Positions 24,529 through 32,130 of a stretch of 64,000 nt of DNA are shown here, piece by piece. The stretch is taken from NCBI RefSeq assembly GCF_001425835.1, contig NZ_LMDP01000001.1, forward strand, positions 621,476 through 685,475. The letters are read 5' to 3'. Positions within the stretch are counted from its first letter, which is position 1, and each line of letters opens with the position of its first letter. The notes below the pieces were generated by a model that searched no databases, was not told the DNA's origin, and saw only the letters and a program-made list of their open reading frames with translations. Made by a program: the position numbers and the translations under genes. The DNA is from Afipia sp. Root123D2 (GTDB taxonomy: Bacteria > Pseudomonadota > Alphaproteobacteria > Rhizobiales > Xanthobacteraceae).

Positions 24529-25017
24529 TCACCACTTGCACGAGTGATCGTTGCGCGCCTTCAAGGCCGAACCGCCTTGTAAGACGACCTGCACAACGGG
24601 GCCGAGGTGCCCAGTAGCGTCTGCAAATTCGCCGGCCAGCCTTTGCGCAAGGTGAAGATCGATCTGAGAGATTGCCAGAAGAGCATCGCCTCTAAAGTAA
24701 TCCAATTCCGTCCTGTCCTTTGCGATCACTTCAAGCGCAGGAAGAGCCTCTCTGTAACCTCCGTCGCCAAGAAACCCGATAGCGTAGCGGCGTCGGGGCA
24801 TCGAACGCTTTGGTAGCTCTGCGATGACCAGCGGCACTACCATTCTCCCCGCTTGGCGGAGGGGAGCGTCTTGCATGCATTCAAAACCGGGTGCGCCCGT
24901 ATAAAAGGCTGCAAGTGCGGCTTCGGGGGTGCTGAACGGGTTACGAACCAAAGCCCATGTGCTTCCAGCAAGGAACGCGAGAGCGATAGTCAGTCCCGTC
25001 CATCGACTCCAGCCCAC
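24529..25017 (-). CDS. Membrane-anchored orphan protein, HEAT-like
   Basis: 162 residues from GTG 25017, preceded by AAGGA. One N-terminal membrane anchor (GLTIALAFLAGSTWALV) is followed by a helical region with a HEAT/PBS-like repeat flavour (PRRRYAIGFLGDGGYREALPALEVI...). Base composition differs from neighbours: I count 61 G+C in the 120 bases 24661-24780, while flanking genes are visibly richer. It is not related to any flagellar gene. Probably horizontally acquired; function unknown. Confidence 0.6.
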   Translation of the reverse strand: MGWSRWTGLTIALAFLAGSTWALVRNPFSTPEAALAAFYTGAPGFECMQDAPLRQAGRMVVPLVIAELPKRSMPRRRYAIGFLGDGGYREALPALEVIAKDRTELDYFRGDALLAISQIDLHLAQRLAGEFADATGHLGPVVQVVLQGGSALKARNDHSCKW

Positions 25018-25341
25018 TCGTCACTATCCTTACCGTGAGTCCACGATGGTCCTAGCACTCATTAATTCGCGGCCTCTAACAGCACTAGCGTTTAGCGAAC
25101 AGATGATGAGGGTTGAAGCGAGAGTGGTCAAGGCGGGGCCGGCGGATGCTCATTGTATGGCTGAAGTCGATTCCATTGCACTGTCCCAAGCGATCGAGCA
25201 GCATGCAGTGCAAGCTATAAAAACCAACTGCGGCCTCCGTCAGGGGAGCTGACGAAGGCCGCGTCGTAACGCCTTGCCGCGCCTAGGTTCGCGGATCGGC
25301 GTGGGAGCTCGGGGAGGCGGCGCGGGAGAGCGCCGCTACGA
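25018..25341. other. Intergenic region with a terminator
   Basis: Between the orphan gene and flgH. A short open frame on the plus strand (ending 25252) has no plausible protein features. The only clear element is the hairpin at 25230-25262. Confidence 0.5.
25219..25262 (-). terminator. Terminator of the flgF-flgG-flgA-flgH operon
   Basis: 14-bp stem with one mismatch (25230-25243 and 25249-25262, loop GGGAG); on the minus strand it is followed after six bases by TTTTT (25223-25219). It lies 80 bases after the flgH stop codon. Confidence 0.75.
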
Positions 25342-26097
25342 TCAGAAGGGCAGCAGCACGTCCATCACCTGTTGGCCGTAACGCGGCTGTTGCACATCGG
25401 TGATCTGGCCGCGTCCGCCGTAGGCGATGCGGGCCTGTGCGATCTTGCTGGAGTCGATGGTGTTGTCGCTCTGGATGTCTTCCGGCCGCACGATGCCGGC
25501 AACGATCAGTTCGCGGACTTCGAAGTTGACCCGGATTTCCTGCCTGCCTTCGACCACGAGGTTTCCGTTCGGCAGAAGCTGCGTGACGACCGCCGCGACG
25601 CTGGTCTGCAATGCTTCCTGACGGTTGACCGAGCCCTTGCCGTCGGTACTGGCGGTTGAATCGGTCGTCATCAGCCGTCCGGGAACGGGCGCGTTCGTCA
25701 GCGGCACCTTCGTGATTCCGAAGAAATTGGTGATGCCGGAATCCTCGGTGCTGGTCCGGCTGCGCTGTGTCTCGTTGGCGATGGCGGCCTTGTCGGTGAA
25801 GTTGACGGTGACGGTGAGAATGTCGCCGATCTGGTGGGCGCGCTGATCCTTGAAGAAGGCGCGCGAGCCGTTCCGCCACAACGAGTTCGGATTATACGAT
25901 GCGGCTTGCGGTGCGGGCATCGGCATCGAGACCGGCTTGTAGCCCGCCTGTGTCGTCGGATTGTCGATCGCCGACAGCTTCGGCTGTTCGCCGATCGCCG
26001 CGAGACGATCGATCGCCGAGCATCCGCCGCCAAGGCCGCCGATGGCCAGCAAGCTGCCGATGAGAAGTGCGCGATTGATGATACTGGCCTGATACAT
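25342..26097 (-). CDS. flgH: Flagellar L-ring lipoprotein FlgH
   Basis: 251 residues. A lipoprotein signal ends at Cys26 (LGGGCSAIDR). The mature part has the FlgH signatures SLWRNGSRAFFKDQRAHQIG, DILTVTVNFTDKAAIANET and the C-terminal RPEDIQSDNTIDSSKIAQAR. It forms the L-ring in the outer membrane. Last gene of the flgF-G-A-H operon, five bases after flgA. Confidence 0.95.
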   Translation of the reverse strand: MYQASIINRALLIGSLLAIGGLGGGCSAIDRLAAIGEQPKLSAIDNPTTQAGYKPVSMPMPAPQAASYNPNSLWRNGSRAFFKDQRAHQIGDILTVTVNFTDKAAIANETQRSRTSTEDSGITNFFGITKVPLTNAPVPGRLMTTDSTASTDGKGSVNRQEALQTSVAAVVTQLLPNGNLVVEGRQEIRVNFEVRELIVAGIVRPEDIQSDNTIDSSKIAQARIAYGGRGQITDVQQPRYGQQVMDVLLPF

Positions 26098-26102
26098 GGG
26101 CG

Positions 26103-27158
26103 TTACTCGACTTTGCTGGCTTCAGCGACGCTGACGGAGGATGTCGTTTCGTTCGAGGCGATAGCGGCGGTCTGGCGTGGTGGCGTTGCAACGATGATCG
26201 CAACCTGACCGGGGCCGATGACCTTGCCCTGCACGACGCGCTTGGATTGCAGGCTGGTCACGCTGATGGTGTCGCCTTCGGTGCCGGCTTCGAGGGCCTT
26301 GCCGCGGCCGGTCACGTAAATTCCGGGTACCTGATAGACCAGCGTGATGTTCTGATCGCGCGTTACCAGATCGGCCTTGGTGAGGTCGGTCGCCTTCAAG
26401 GCCAGCCCGACGCGCAGTGGGCGGCGTGCCTGCATGCCGATGGTCTGATCGCGGGTTGCGGGGGCGCTTCCGACTTCGGACTTCGGACGCCGCTCGACGA
26501 CGACATCGGATGCCTTGAGAATTTCATTTCGGTCCACGCTTCGCGTCAGCACCATCGCTTCCACGGTGTCCACCGCGACGCCGGTGAAGCGCAGCCGGGT
26601 CGGCACCGAAGCTGCGTCGTTGGCGATTTCGAATGTCACATCGAAGCGGCCGTTGCGGCGGTCGAACCGGACCATCGCCGGCTTCAGGTCGCCGCTGTTC
26701 GACGCGTCGAGCTGCAGATCGCCGAAGTTACGATCGAAGGTGATCGAGAGATCGGCAGCTTCGCCGAGACCATTGCGCCCCTCGAGCGCGTGGGCGACCT
26801 GGCTCTCGACATCCTTGCTCGACAGTACGCGCGACAGGCGCGTCACGCTGATTTCACGGAGGTCGTGGGTGTCGACGCCAATGATCTGATGCGACCGCAG
26901 GATGTCGACGATCTGTGCGGCCGGAACCATTCCGGTGGTGCCGAGGTCGGGCGCGCGATAGATCGCGATTTGCGCCGCCGTCCCGGCGTTGTCGATGACG
27001 TCGCCGATGCGCACGACATCGCTGCTGACGGTGACATTGGCGCGCAGCACCGGGGTCGTTGCCGCGTCACGATCCTGTTGCGCCAGCGCGGGCGCGACGC
27101 CGGCGGCGAGGAGGGTGAGGGCGACGAGGAGGGGGCGGATGGTCATGGTTGGTCTCAT
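26103..27158 (-). CDS. flgA: Flagellar P-ring assembly chaperone FlgA
   Basis: 351 residues, at the long end of the family, with a Sec signal (MTIRPLLVALTLLAAGVAPA then LAQQ). The C-terminal SAF-like region is recognisable: LTRSVDRNEILKASDVVVER, IGMQARRPLRVGLALKATDL, NITLVYQVPGIYVTGRGKAL, SKRVVQGKVIGPGQVAI. FlgA chaperones FlgI in the periplasm. Start could be ATG 27158 or ATG 27146 (MTIRPLL), neither with a strong ribosome-binding site. Fourteen bases after flgG. Confidence 0.9.
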   Translation of the reverse strand: MRPTMTIRPLLVALTLLAAGVAPALAQQDRDAATTPVLRANVTVSSDVVRIGDVIDNAGTAAQIAIYRAPDLGTTGMVPAAQIVDILRSHQIIGVDTHDLREISVTRLSRVLSSKDVESQVAHALEGRNGLGEAADLSITFDRNFGDLQLDASNSGDLKPAMVRFDRRNGRFDVTFEIANDAASVPTRLRFTGVAVDTVEAMVLTRSVDRNEILKASDVVVERRPKSEVGSAPATRDQTIGMQARRPLRVGLALKATDLTKADLVTRDQNITLVYQVPGIYVTGRGKALEAGTEGDTISVTSLQSKRVVQGKVIGPGQVAIIVATPPRQTAAIASNETTSSVSVAEASKVE

Positions 27159-27172
27159 TGTCCGGTTGCGCG

Positions 27173-27961
27173 TCAGCGGAACATGCCCGTGGTCGATTGC
27201 AGCATCTGGTCGGCGGCGCTGATGACCTTGGCGTTCATCTCGTAGGCCCGCTGCGCGGCGATCAGGTCGGAGATTTCCGACACCACCTCAACGTTCGCCT
27301 GTTCGAGGTTGCGTTGCTGCATGTCGCCGAAGCCGTCATTGTTGGCGAGGCCGTCCTGCGGCGGACCGGAGGCCGGCGTATCGGTGAACAGGTTGTCGCC
27401 GATCGGCTGCAGGCCGGCCTTGTTGATGAAACGGGTCATGCCGATCTGTCCGACCACTGTCGGCGTCGTCGTTCCCGGCAGCATCACCGAGACTTGGCCC
27501 TGTGCATTGATGGTCAGGCCGGATGCGTTCTGCGGGATCGTGATTGTCGGCTGCACCAGATTGCCCTGTGGTGTCACGATGCGGCCGGTCCCGTCGGTCG
27601 TGAACGAACCGTCGCGTGTGTAGGTGTAGGTGCCGTCGGTCATCTGGATCTTGAAGAAACCCTCGCCGCGGATCGCGACATCGAGGTCGTTTCCGGTGGG
27701 CAGCAGCGTGCCCTGGGTCATCTGGCGCGGCGTGCCGGCGGTCTTGACGCCGCCGCCGATGTCAATGCCGACCGGCAGGATGGTGCCCTGATCCGACGCC
27801 TGCGCGCCGACACGCTGAACGTGTTCGTAGATCAGATCCTGGAACTGCGCGCGCTGCTTCTTGTAGCCGGTCGTGCGCATGTTCGCGATGTTGTTCGAGA
27901 TGACCTGAACGTTGAGTTCCTGGGCGGCCATGCCCGTCGCTGCTGTGTAGAGTGCGCGCAT
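27173..27961 (-). CDS. flgG: Flagellar distal rod protein FlgG
   Basis: 262 residues, the normal length. N-terminus MRALYTAATGMAAQELNVQV then ISNNIANMRTTGYKKQRAQF, the central GEGFFKIQMTDGTYTYTRDG, and C-terminal NVEVVSEISDLIAAQRAYEM are classic FlgG. Builds the distal rod in the periplasm. Twelve bases after flgF on the same strand. Confidence 0.97.
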   Translation of the reverse strand: MRALYTAATGMAAQELNVQVISNNIANMRTTGYKKQRAQFQDLIYEHVQRVGAQASDQGTILPVGIDIGGGVKTAGTPRQMTQGTLLPTGNDLDVAIRGEGFFKIQMTDGTYTYTRDGSFTTDGTGRIVTPQGNLVQPTITIPQNASGLTINAQGQVSVMLPGTTTPTVVGQIGMTRFINKAGLQPIGDNLFTDTPASGPPQDGLANNDGFGDMQQRNLEQANVEVVSEISDLIAAQRAYEMNAKVISAADQMLQSTTGMFR

Positions 27962-27973
27962 CGGTCAATCTCC

Positions 27974-28741
27974 TCAGGCCGGAACGTCGGCAAGCGTTTG
28001 AATGGCGGTTTTGCGCAGATCGCTCTGCTGCTGCATCAGCGATGCGACCTGTTGATAGGTGCGCATCACCTGCATCATGCGGCTCATTTCGGTGACCGCG
28101 CTGACGTTGGATTTTTCGATGAAGCCCTGATTGACCCGCGACGACAGGTCGGCCTGGGCAAGAACGCCGGCCGGCGCCGAATACAGATTGGCGCCTTCCT
28201 TGACGAGCCGCTGCGGGCTGTCGAACTTCACGATCTTCAACCGGCCGCGGATCGAGTCGGCCTGGGTGATGGTGCCTTCCTGCACGGTGATGGTGCCGTC
28301 GTTCGAGATGACGATGTTACGATCGGTCGGCTGGAAGGCGATTGGCCCGTTGGTGCCGAGCACGATGTCGCCGCCGGTCGTGACCAACTGGCCCTGCGAG
28401 TTGATCTGCAGCGCGCCGTCGCGGGTGTAGCGTTCACCGCCGGTCGTCTGCACGGCGAGGAAGCCGTTGCCGTTGATCGCGACGTCGAGCGGATTGCGGG
28501 TCTGGTCGATGGCGCCCTGTGCGAAGTCGTGGAACGTCGCACGGTCCTGAACGAAACTGACGCGCCGGTCGGCGGTCTGGAAATTATCTTCATGGGCGCC
28601 GGTCCGGAGGAATTCCTCGAACAGCGACTTGTCGGCCTTGAAGCCGGCCGTGTTTACGTTCGCCACATTGTTGGCGATGACGTCGATTTGCCGCTCAAGC
28701 GACATCTGGCGCGATAGCGCGACGAGAAGAGTATTCTCCAT
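27974..28741 (-). CDS. flgF: Flagellar proximal rod protein FlgF
   Basis: 255 residues from ATG 28741, preceded by AGGGGAG; an upstream in-frame extension lacks support. N-terminus MENTLLVALSRQMSLERQID with VIANNVANVNTAGFKADKSL and C-terminal VSAVTEMSRMMQVMRTYQQV identify FlgF. First gene of the flgF-G-A-H operon under the sigma-54 promoter at 28844-28858. Confidence 0.95.
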   Translation of the reverse strand: MENTLLVALSRQMSLERQIDVIANNVANVNTAGFKADKSLFEEFLRTGAHEDNFQTADRRVSFVQDRATFHDFAQGAIDQTRNPLDVAINGNGFLAVQTTGGERYTRDGALQINSQGQLVTTGGDIVLGTNGPIAFQPTDRNIVISNDGTITVQEGTITQADSIRGRLKIVKFDSPQRLVKEGANLYSAPAGVLAQADLSSRVNQGFIEKSNVSAVTEMSRMMQVMRTYQQVASLMQQQSDLRKTAIQTLADVPA

Positions 28742-28834
28742 CGGCAGTTCTCCCCTGAAGAACCGCGGCTGCCTCTCCCAAGACCGCCGGGGCTCGTGCG
28801 AACCGTTTGGCTCTCCCAAGCCGGGCGGTTCGGT

Positions 28835-28858
28835 ATGGTTAATGCGAGGAGCGTGCCA
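28835..28858 (-). promoter_or_regulatory. Sigma-54 promoter of flgF with adjoining CtrA half-site
   Basis: On the minus strand TGGCACG-N4-TCGCAT, -24 GG opposite 28856-28857 and -12 GC opposite 28844-28845, ten bases apart. The CtrA octamer TTAACCAT (minus strand, 28842-28835) follows immediately. Nearly the same layout as at flgI. Confidence 0.85.
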
Positions 28859-28987
28859 ACAAGGAAAATATCATATTTTCAATGTATTAGATGGTTTCGG
28901 CTATCGCCGCAGGGCGGCAATAAGATCTTGTTGACCATGTTGCCCCGGCAAAATTTTCCCAGTTCGGGACAAAAAGAAAGATTCCGT

Positions 28988-28995
28988 TAACCATT
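28988..28995 (+). promoter_or_regulatory. CtrA half-site upstream of fliL
   Basis: GTTAACCATT contains the octamer TTAACCAT, 111 bases before fliL. No second TTAA at the right spacing, but a related TTGACCAT lies at 28931-28938. Confidence 0.45.
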
Positions 28996-29105
28996 GCGAC
29001 CTAGCGTCCAAACGAGGGGCGCTTGGGCGCCGGCGGGCCTTCGTATCGCGTATTTCAAGCCAGTTCGGCAGCATCGAGCCAATCCGACAATGTGCGGGCA
29101 GGGCG

Positions 29106-29600
29106 ATGGCAGACGACGATCAAACCGAGGAGGGCGCGGCAGCAGCCGATGCCGCTTCTCCGAAGACCAAGCGCAAGCTCATTATTATGGCTGCGGCCGC
29201 GGTGGTGCTGTTTGGCGCACTTGGCGGCGGAGGCTGGTTCTTCTTTCTGCGCGGTCACGGTGAGAAACACGCCGAAGCCGCGCCGCCCAAGCCGCCGGTT
29301 TTCCTCGATGTGCCGGACATTCTCGTCAACCTCGCCAATCTGCCGGGCGAGCGCATCCAGTATCTCAAGGTGAAGGTGACGCTCGAGGTCAAGGATCAGC
29401 CGCTGGTCGAGACGATCAAGCCGACGATCCCGCGCGTCACCGATCTGTTTCAGACCTATCTGCGCGAATTACGGCCGAGCGATCTCAATGGCTCGGTCGG
29501 TCTGTTCCGGTTGAAGGAAGAACTGACGCGGCGCGTCAACGCGGCGATCTCGCCGAGCCAGGTGAACGCCGTGCTGTTCAAGGAAATCATCGTCCAGTGA
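29106..29600 (+). CDS. fliL: Flagellar basal-body-associated protein FliL
   Basis: 164 residues. One N-terminal membrane helix (LIIMAAAAVVLFGALGGGGW) and a periplasmic domain with the family's RIQYLKVKVTLEVKDQPLVE and the C-terminal NAVLFKEIIVQ. FliL surrounds the stator units. First gene of the run fliL-fliM-DUF6468-motE, 18 bases before fliM. Upstream is a CtrA half-site. Confidence 0.93.
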   Translation: MADDDQTEEGAAAADAASPKTKRKLIIMAAAAVVLFGALGGGGWFFFLRGHGEKHAEAAPPKPPVFLDVPDILVNLANLPGERIQYLKVKVTLEVKDQPLVETIKPTIPRVTDLFQTYLRELRPSDLNGSVGLFRLKEELTRRVNAAISPSQVNAVLFKEIIVQ

Positions 29601-29618
29601 CGGAACGGAATTGAAGAC

Positions 29619-30824
29619 ATGACACCCGGCGATGATGTCGATCAGGATGCGTTAGCCGCCCAATGGGAAGGCGCGCTCGATTCGGAGGATCCGGAGGCCG
29701 CTGCTGCTGAAGCCGCGGCCAACGAACTCACCGAAACCATGGCGGAGCAATGGGCCGCGATGGTCGACGACGGCAGTCGCGGCCTCGGCTCGGCCAAGGC
29801 CAGCGGCGAACGCGTGCTGTCGCAGGAGGAAATCGACAATCTGCTCGGTTTCAGCGACGGCGAAGTCAATCTCGAGGATAATTCAGGTATCCGGGCGATC
29901 ATCGATTCCGCGATGGTGTCCTATGAGCGTCTGCCGATGCTCGAAATCGTGTTCGACCGTCTGGTGCGGTTGATGACGACGAGCCTGCGCAATTTCACCT
30001 CCGACAACGTCGAAGTCTCACTTGACCGCATCACCTCGGTGCGGTTCGCCGACTATCTCAACTCGATCCCGCTGCCCTGCGTCCTGACCGTTTTCAAGGC
30101 CGAGGAGTGGGAGAATTTCGGGCTGTTCACCGTCGATTCCAGCCTGATCTATTCGATGATCGACGTGCTGCTCGGCGGCCGGCGCGGCGTCACGTCGCTG
30201 CGCATCGAGGGCCGGCCCTACACCACCATCGAGACCAATCTGGTCAAGCGCCTCGTCGAAGTGGTGCTGGCGGATGCCGAGCAGGCCTTCCGGCCGCTGT
30301 CGCCGGTGACGTTCACGATCGACCGTCTTGAGACCAATCCGCGCTTTGCCGCGATCAGCCGCCCGGCCAACGCCGCCATTCTGGTGCGTCTGCGCATCGA
30401 CATGGAAGATCGCGGCGGCAACGTCGAACTGCTGCTGCCTTACGCCACCATCGAACCGATCCGCAACGTGCTGTTGCAGATGTTCATGGGTGAAAAATTC
30501 GGCCGCGACCCGATCTGGGAAGGTCATCTCGCGACCGAGATTTCAAAGGCGTCGATGGCCGTCGATGCGGTGCTGTACGAAGCCAAGATCCCGCTCAAGC
30601 AACTGATGAGCCTGAAGGTCGGCGACACGCTGCCGCTCGGCATTCGCCCTGACGCGCTGATATCAGTGCGTTGTGGCGACGTCACCCTCAGCGAAGGGCG
30701 GATGGGCCGGGTCGGAGACAAGGTCGCCATTCGCGTGTCCAAGCCGTTGCGCAAGCCGCATACGACCTACGCGATGTTCGAGAAGGCCGACGAGCAGACC
30801 AAACTGATGGAGGCGCAACAATGA
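29619..30824 (+). CDS. fliM: Flagellar motor switch protein FliM
   Basis: 401 residues. The segment RVLSQEEIDNLLGFSDGE is present but preceded by about 65 acidic/alanine-rich residues, so the CheY-binding type peptide lies internally rather than at the extreme N-terminus. The middle domain shows NFTSDNVEVSLDRITSVRFA and LTVFKAEEWENFGLFTVDSS; the C-terminal SpoA-like domain is LPLGIRPDALISVRCGDVTL. It is part of the cytoplasmic C-ring. Stop overlaps the next start (ATGA). Confidence 0.95.
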   Translation: MTPGDDVDQDALAAQWEGALDSEDPEAAAAEAAANELTETMAEQWAAMVDDGSRGLGSAKASGERVLSQEEIDNLLGFSDGEVNLEDNSGIRAIIDSAMVSYERLPMLEIVFDRLVRLMTTSLRNFTSDNVEVSLDRITSVRFADYLNSIPLPCVLTVFKAEEWENFGLFTVDSSLIYSMIDVLLGGRRGVTSLRIEGRPYTTIETNLVKRLVEVVLADAEQAFRPLSPVTFTIDRLETNPRFAAISRPANAAILVRLRIDMEDRGGNVELLLPYATIEPIRNVLLQMFMGEKFGRDPIWEGHLATEISKASMAVDAVLYEAKIPLKQLMSLKVGDTLPLGIRPDALISVRCGDVTLSEGRMGRVGDKVAIRVSKPLRKPHTTYAMFEKADEQTKLMEAQQ

Positions 30825-31255
30825 GTCATTCATTCGGATTCATGATCGAGAGCATGGTGGCGGTGCTGCTGCTGTTCACGATCTGGTACTGCATGATCCT
30901 GAACCGCCGTCTCAAGGCGCTGAAAGCGGACGAGCATTCGCTGAAAGCGACGATCTCGGAGTTAATCACCGCAACCGAAATCGCCGAGCGTGCGATCGGC
31001 GGACTTAAAATTACGGTGCGCGAGTGCGACGCGAATCTCGGCGAGCAACTGTCGACGGCGACCGCGCTCACTGAAAAGCTCGGACGGCAGATTCTGATTG
31101 GCGATGAGATTCTCAAGCGCCTGTCGCAGATCGCAATGGCGGCGCGTCCGGCTGAGGTTGAATCGATGCCCGCGGCCAGGGCTCCGGATGCGAGGGCGCT
31201 CGTCGCCGCCGCGCAGGCTTTCTCCGAGCGTAGACGGGCTGGCATTGCGGCATGA
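30821..31255 (+). CDS. DUF6468-type membrane-anchored flagellar-locus protein
   Basis: 144 residues. A single N-terminal membrane helix (SMVAVLLLFTIWYCMILNRR) is followed by a long coiled-coil region (LKATISELITATEIAERAIG, QLSTATALTEKLGRQILIGDEIL). It starts inside the fliM stop (ATGA) and its own stop overlaps the next start, so three genes are translationally coupled. The arrangement next to fliM and motE is one I associate with DUF6468 proteins of alphaproteobacterial flagellar loci; the role is unknown. Confidence 0.7.
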   Translation: MSHSFGFMIESMVAVLLLFTIWYCMILNRRLKALKADEHSLKATISELITATEIAERAIGGLKITVRECDANLGEQLSTATALTEKLGRQILIGDEILKRLSQIAMAARPAEVESMPAARAPDARALVAAAQAFSERRRAGIAA

Positions 31256-32028
31256 ATCTTATCCGCGAATTCCGGATCATTCCGACGGTGCTGATCGCGA
31301 TCTCGTGCCTGGTCGTGCTCAAGGTTGCCGGTTTGCTTCTGGATGGCGGGTATATTCTCAATGACAAGTCGCCGCCGCCCAAGATGTCGTGGGCGCAGGA
31401 GAACCTGGGCTTCCCGACGGGGCGTCCGGCGGTCGATATGTCGGATGTCACCGGCTCTGTCAGCGCAAAGAAGGAAGAGCCCGCAACCAAGCCGGCAGCC
31501 GAGCCGGACCCGCCGCAATCGGAAGGCCAGGTGATCTATCCCGATCCCACCCGCCCGGTGACGGCATCGGAGCGCGCTGTTCTTGAGCGGCTCCAGTCGC
31601 GGCGTCAGGAAATCGAAGCGCGGGCGCGCGAGATCGACATTCGCGAGAGTCTTATCAAGTCGGCCGAGAAGCGGATCGAGGGCAAGACCGAGGAACTGAA
31701 GGCAATCGAGTCTCGCATCACCGCAGCCACCGAGCAGAAGAAGGAAGCCGAAACCGCGCGCTTCAAGGGCATCATCACGATGTACGAGGGAATGAAGCCG
31801 AAGGACGCGGCACGGGTGTTCGATCGTCTTGAACTGCCGGTGTTGTTCGAGATCGCCTCGCAGATCGCCCCGCGCAAGATGGCCGACATTCTCGGGCAGA
31901 TGAAGCCGGAGGCCGCCGAACGGCTGACGGTCGAACTCGCGCGCCGGGCCAGCGGCGACAAGATGATGTCGTCGGCCTCCGATCTGCCGAAGATCGAGGG
32001 CCGGCCGCAGCCTGTCGGCACCCATTGA
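31252..32028 (+). CDS. MotE-like protein (MgtE N-terminal-like domain)
   Basis: 258 residues. N-terminal membrane anchor (IPTVLIAISCLVVLKVAGLL), Pro-rich periplasmic linker, coiled coil (about residues 100-170), then a C-terminal domain KFGIITMYEGMKP-type (here FKGIITMYEGMKPKDAARVF) with ILGQMKPEAAERLTVELA, the MgtE_N-like fold of MotE. In Sinorhizobium MotE is a periplasmic chaperone for MotC. No motC is recognised here; the following 1216-residue protein occupies the neighbouring position. ATGA overlap with the preceding gene. Confidence 0.8.
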   Translation: MNLIREFRIIPTVLIAISCLVVLKVAGLLLDGGYILNDKSPPPKMSWAQENLGFPTGRPAVDMSDVTGSVSAKKEEPATKPAAEPDPPQSEGQVIYPDPTRPVTASERAVLERLQSRRQEIEARAREIDIRESLIKSAEKRIEGKTEELKAIESRITAATEQKKEAETARFKGIITMYEGMKPKDAARVFDRLELPVLFEIASQIAPRKMADILGQMKPEAAERLTVELARRASGDKMMSSASDLPKIEGRPQPVGTH

Positions 32029-32037
32029 GTTGCATGA

Positions 32038-32052
32038 TTAACAGGTCGTTAA
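32038..32052 (+). promoter_or_regulatory. Full CtrA box upstream of the 1216-residue TPR protein gene
   Basis: TTAA-CAGGTCG-TTAA, an exact TTAA-N7-TTAA, starting ten bases after the motE-like stop codon and 93 bases before the next ATG. Confidence 0.72.
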
Positions 32053-32130
32053 ACGGCAAAATCTAGATTTGAATTCACACACGCAAGCGGCAACGGGCCG
32101 ATCGAAACCTTAAGCCGAGAGACAGTCACG

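Noticed and set aside
24929-25252. Possible small plus-strand gene before flgH
   Set aside because: No Shine-Dalgarno, no family resemblance, overlaps the real orphan gene and runs into the flgH terminator hairpin.
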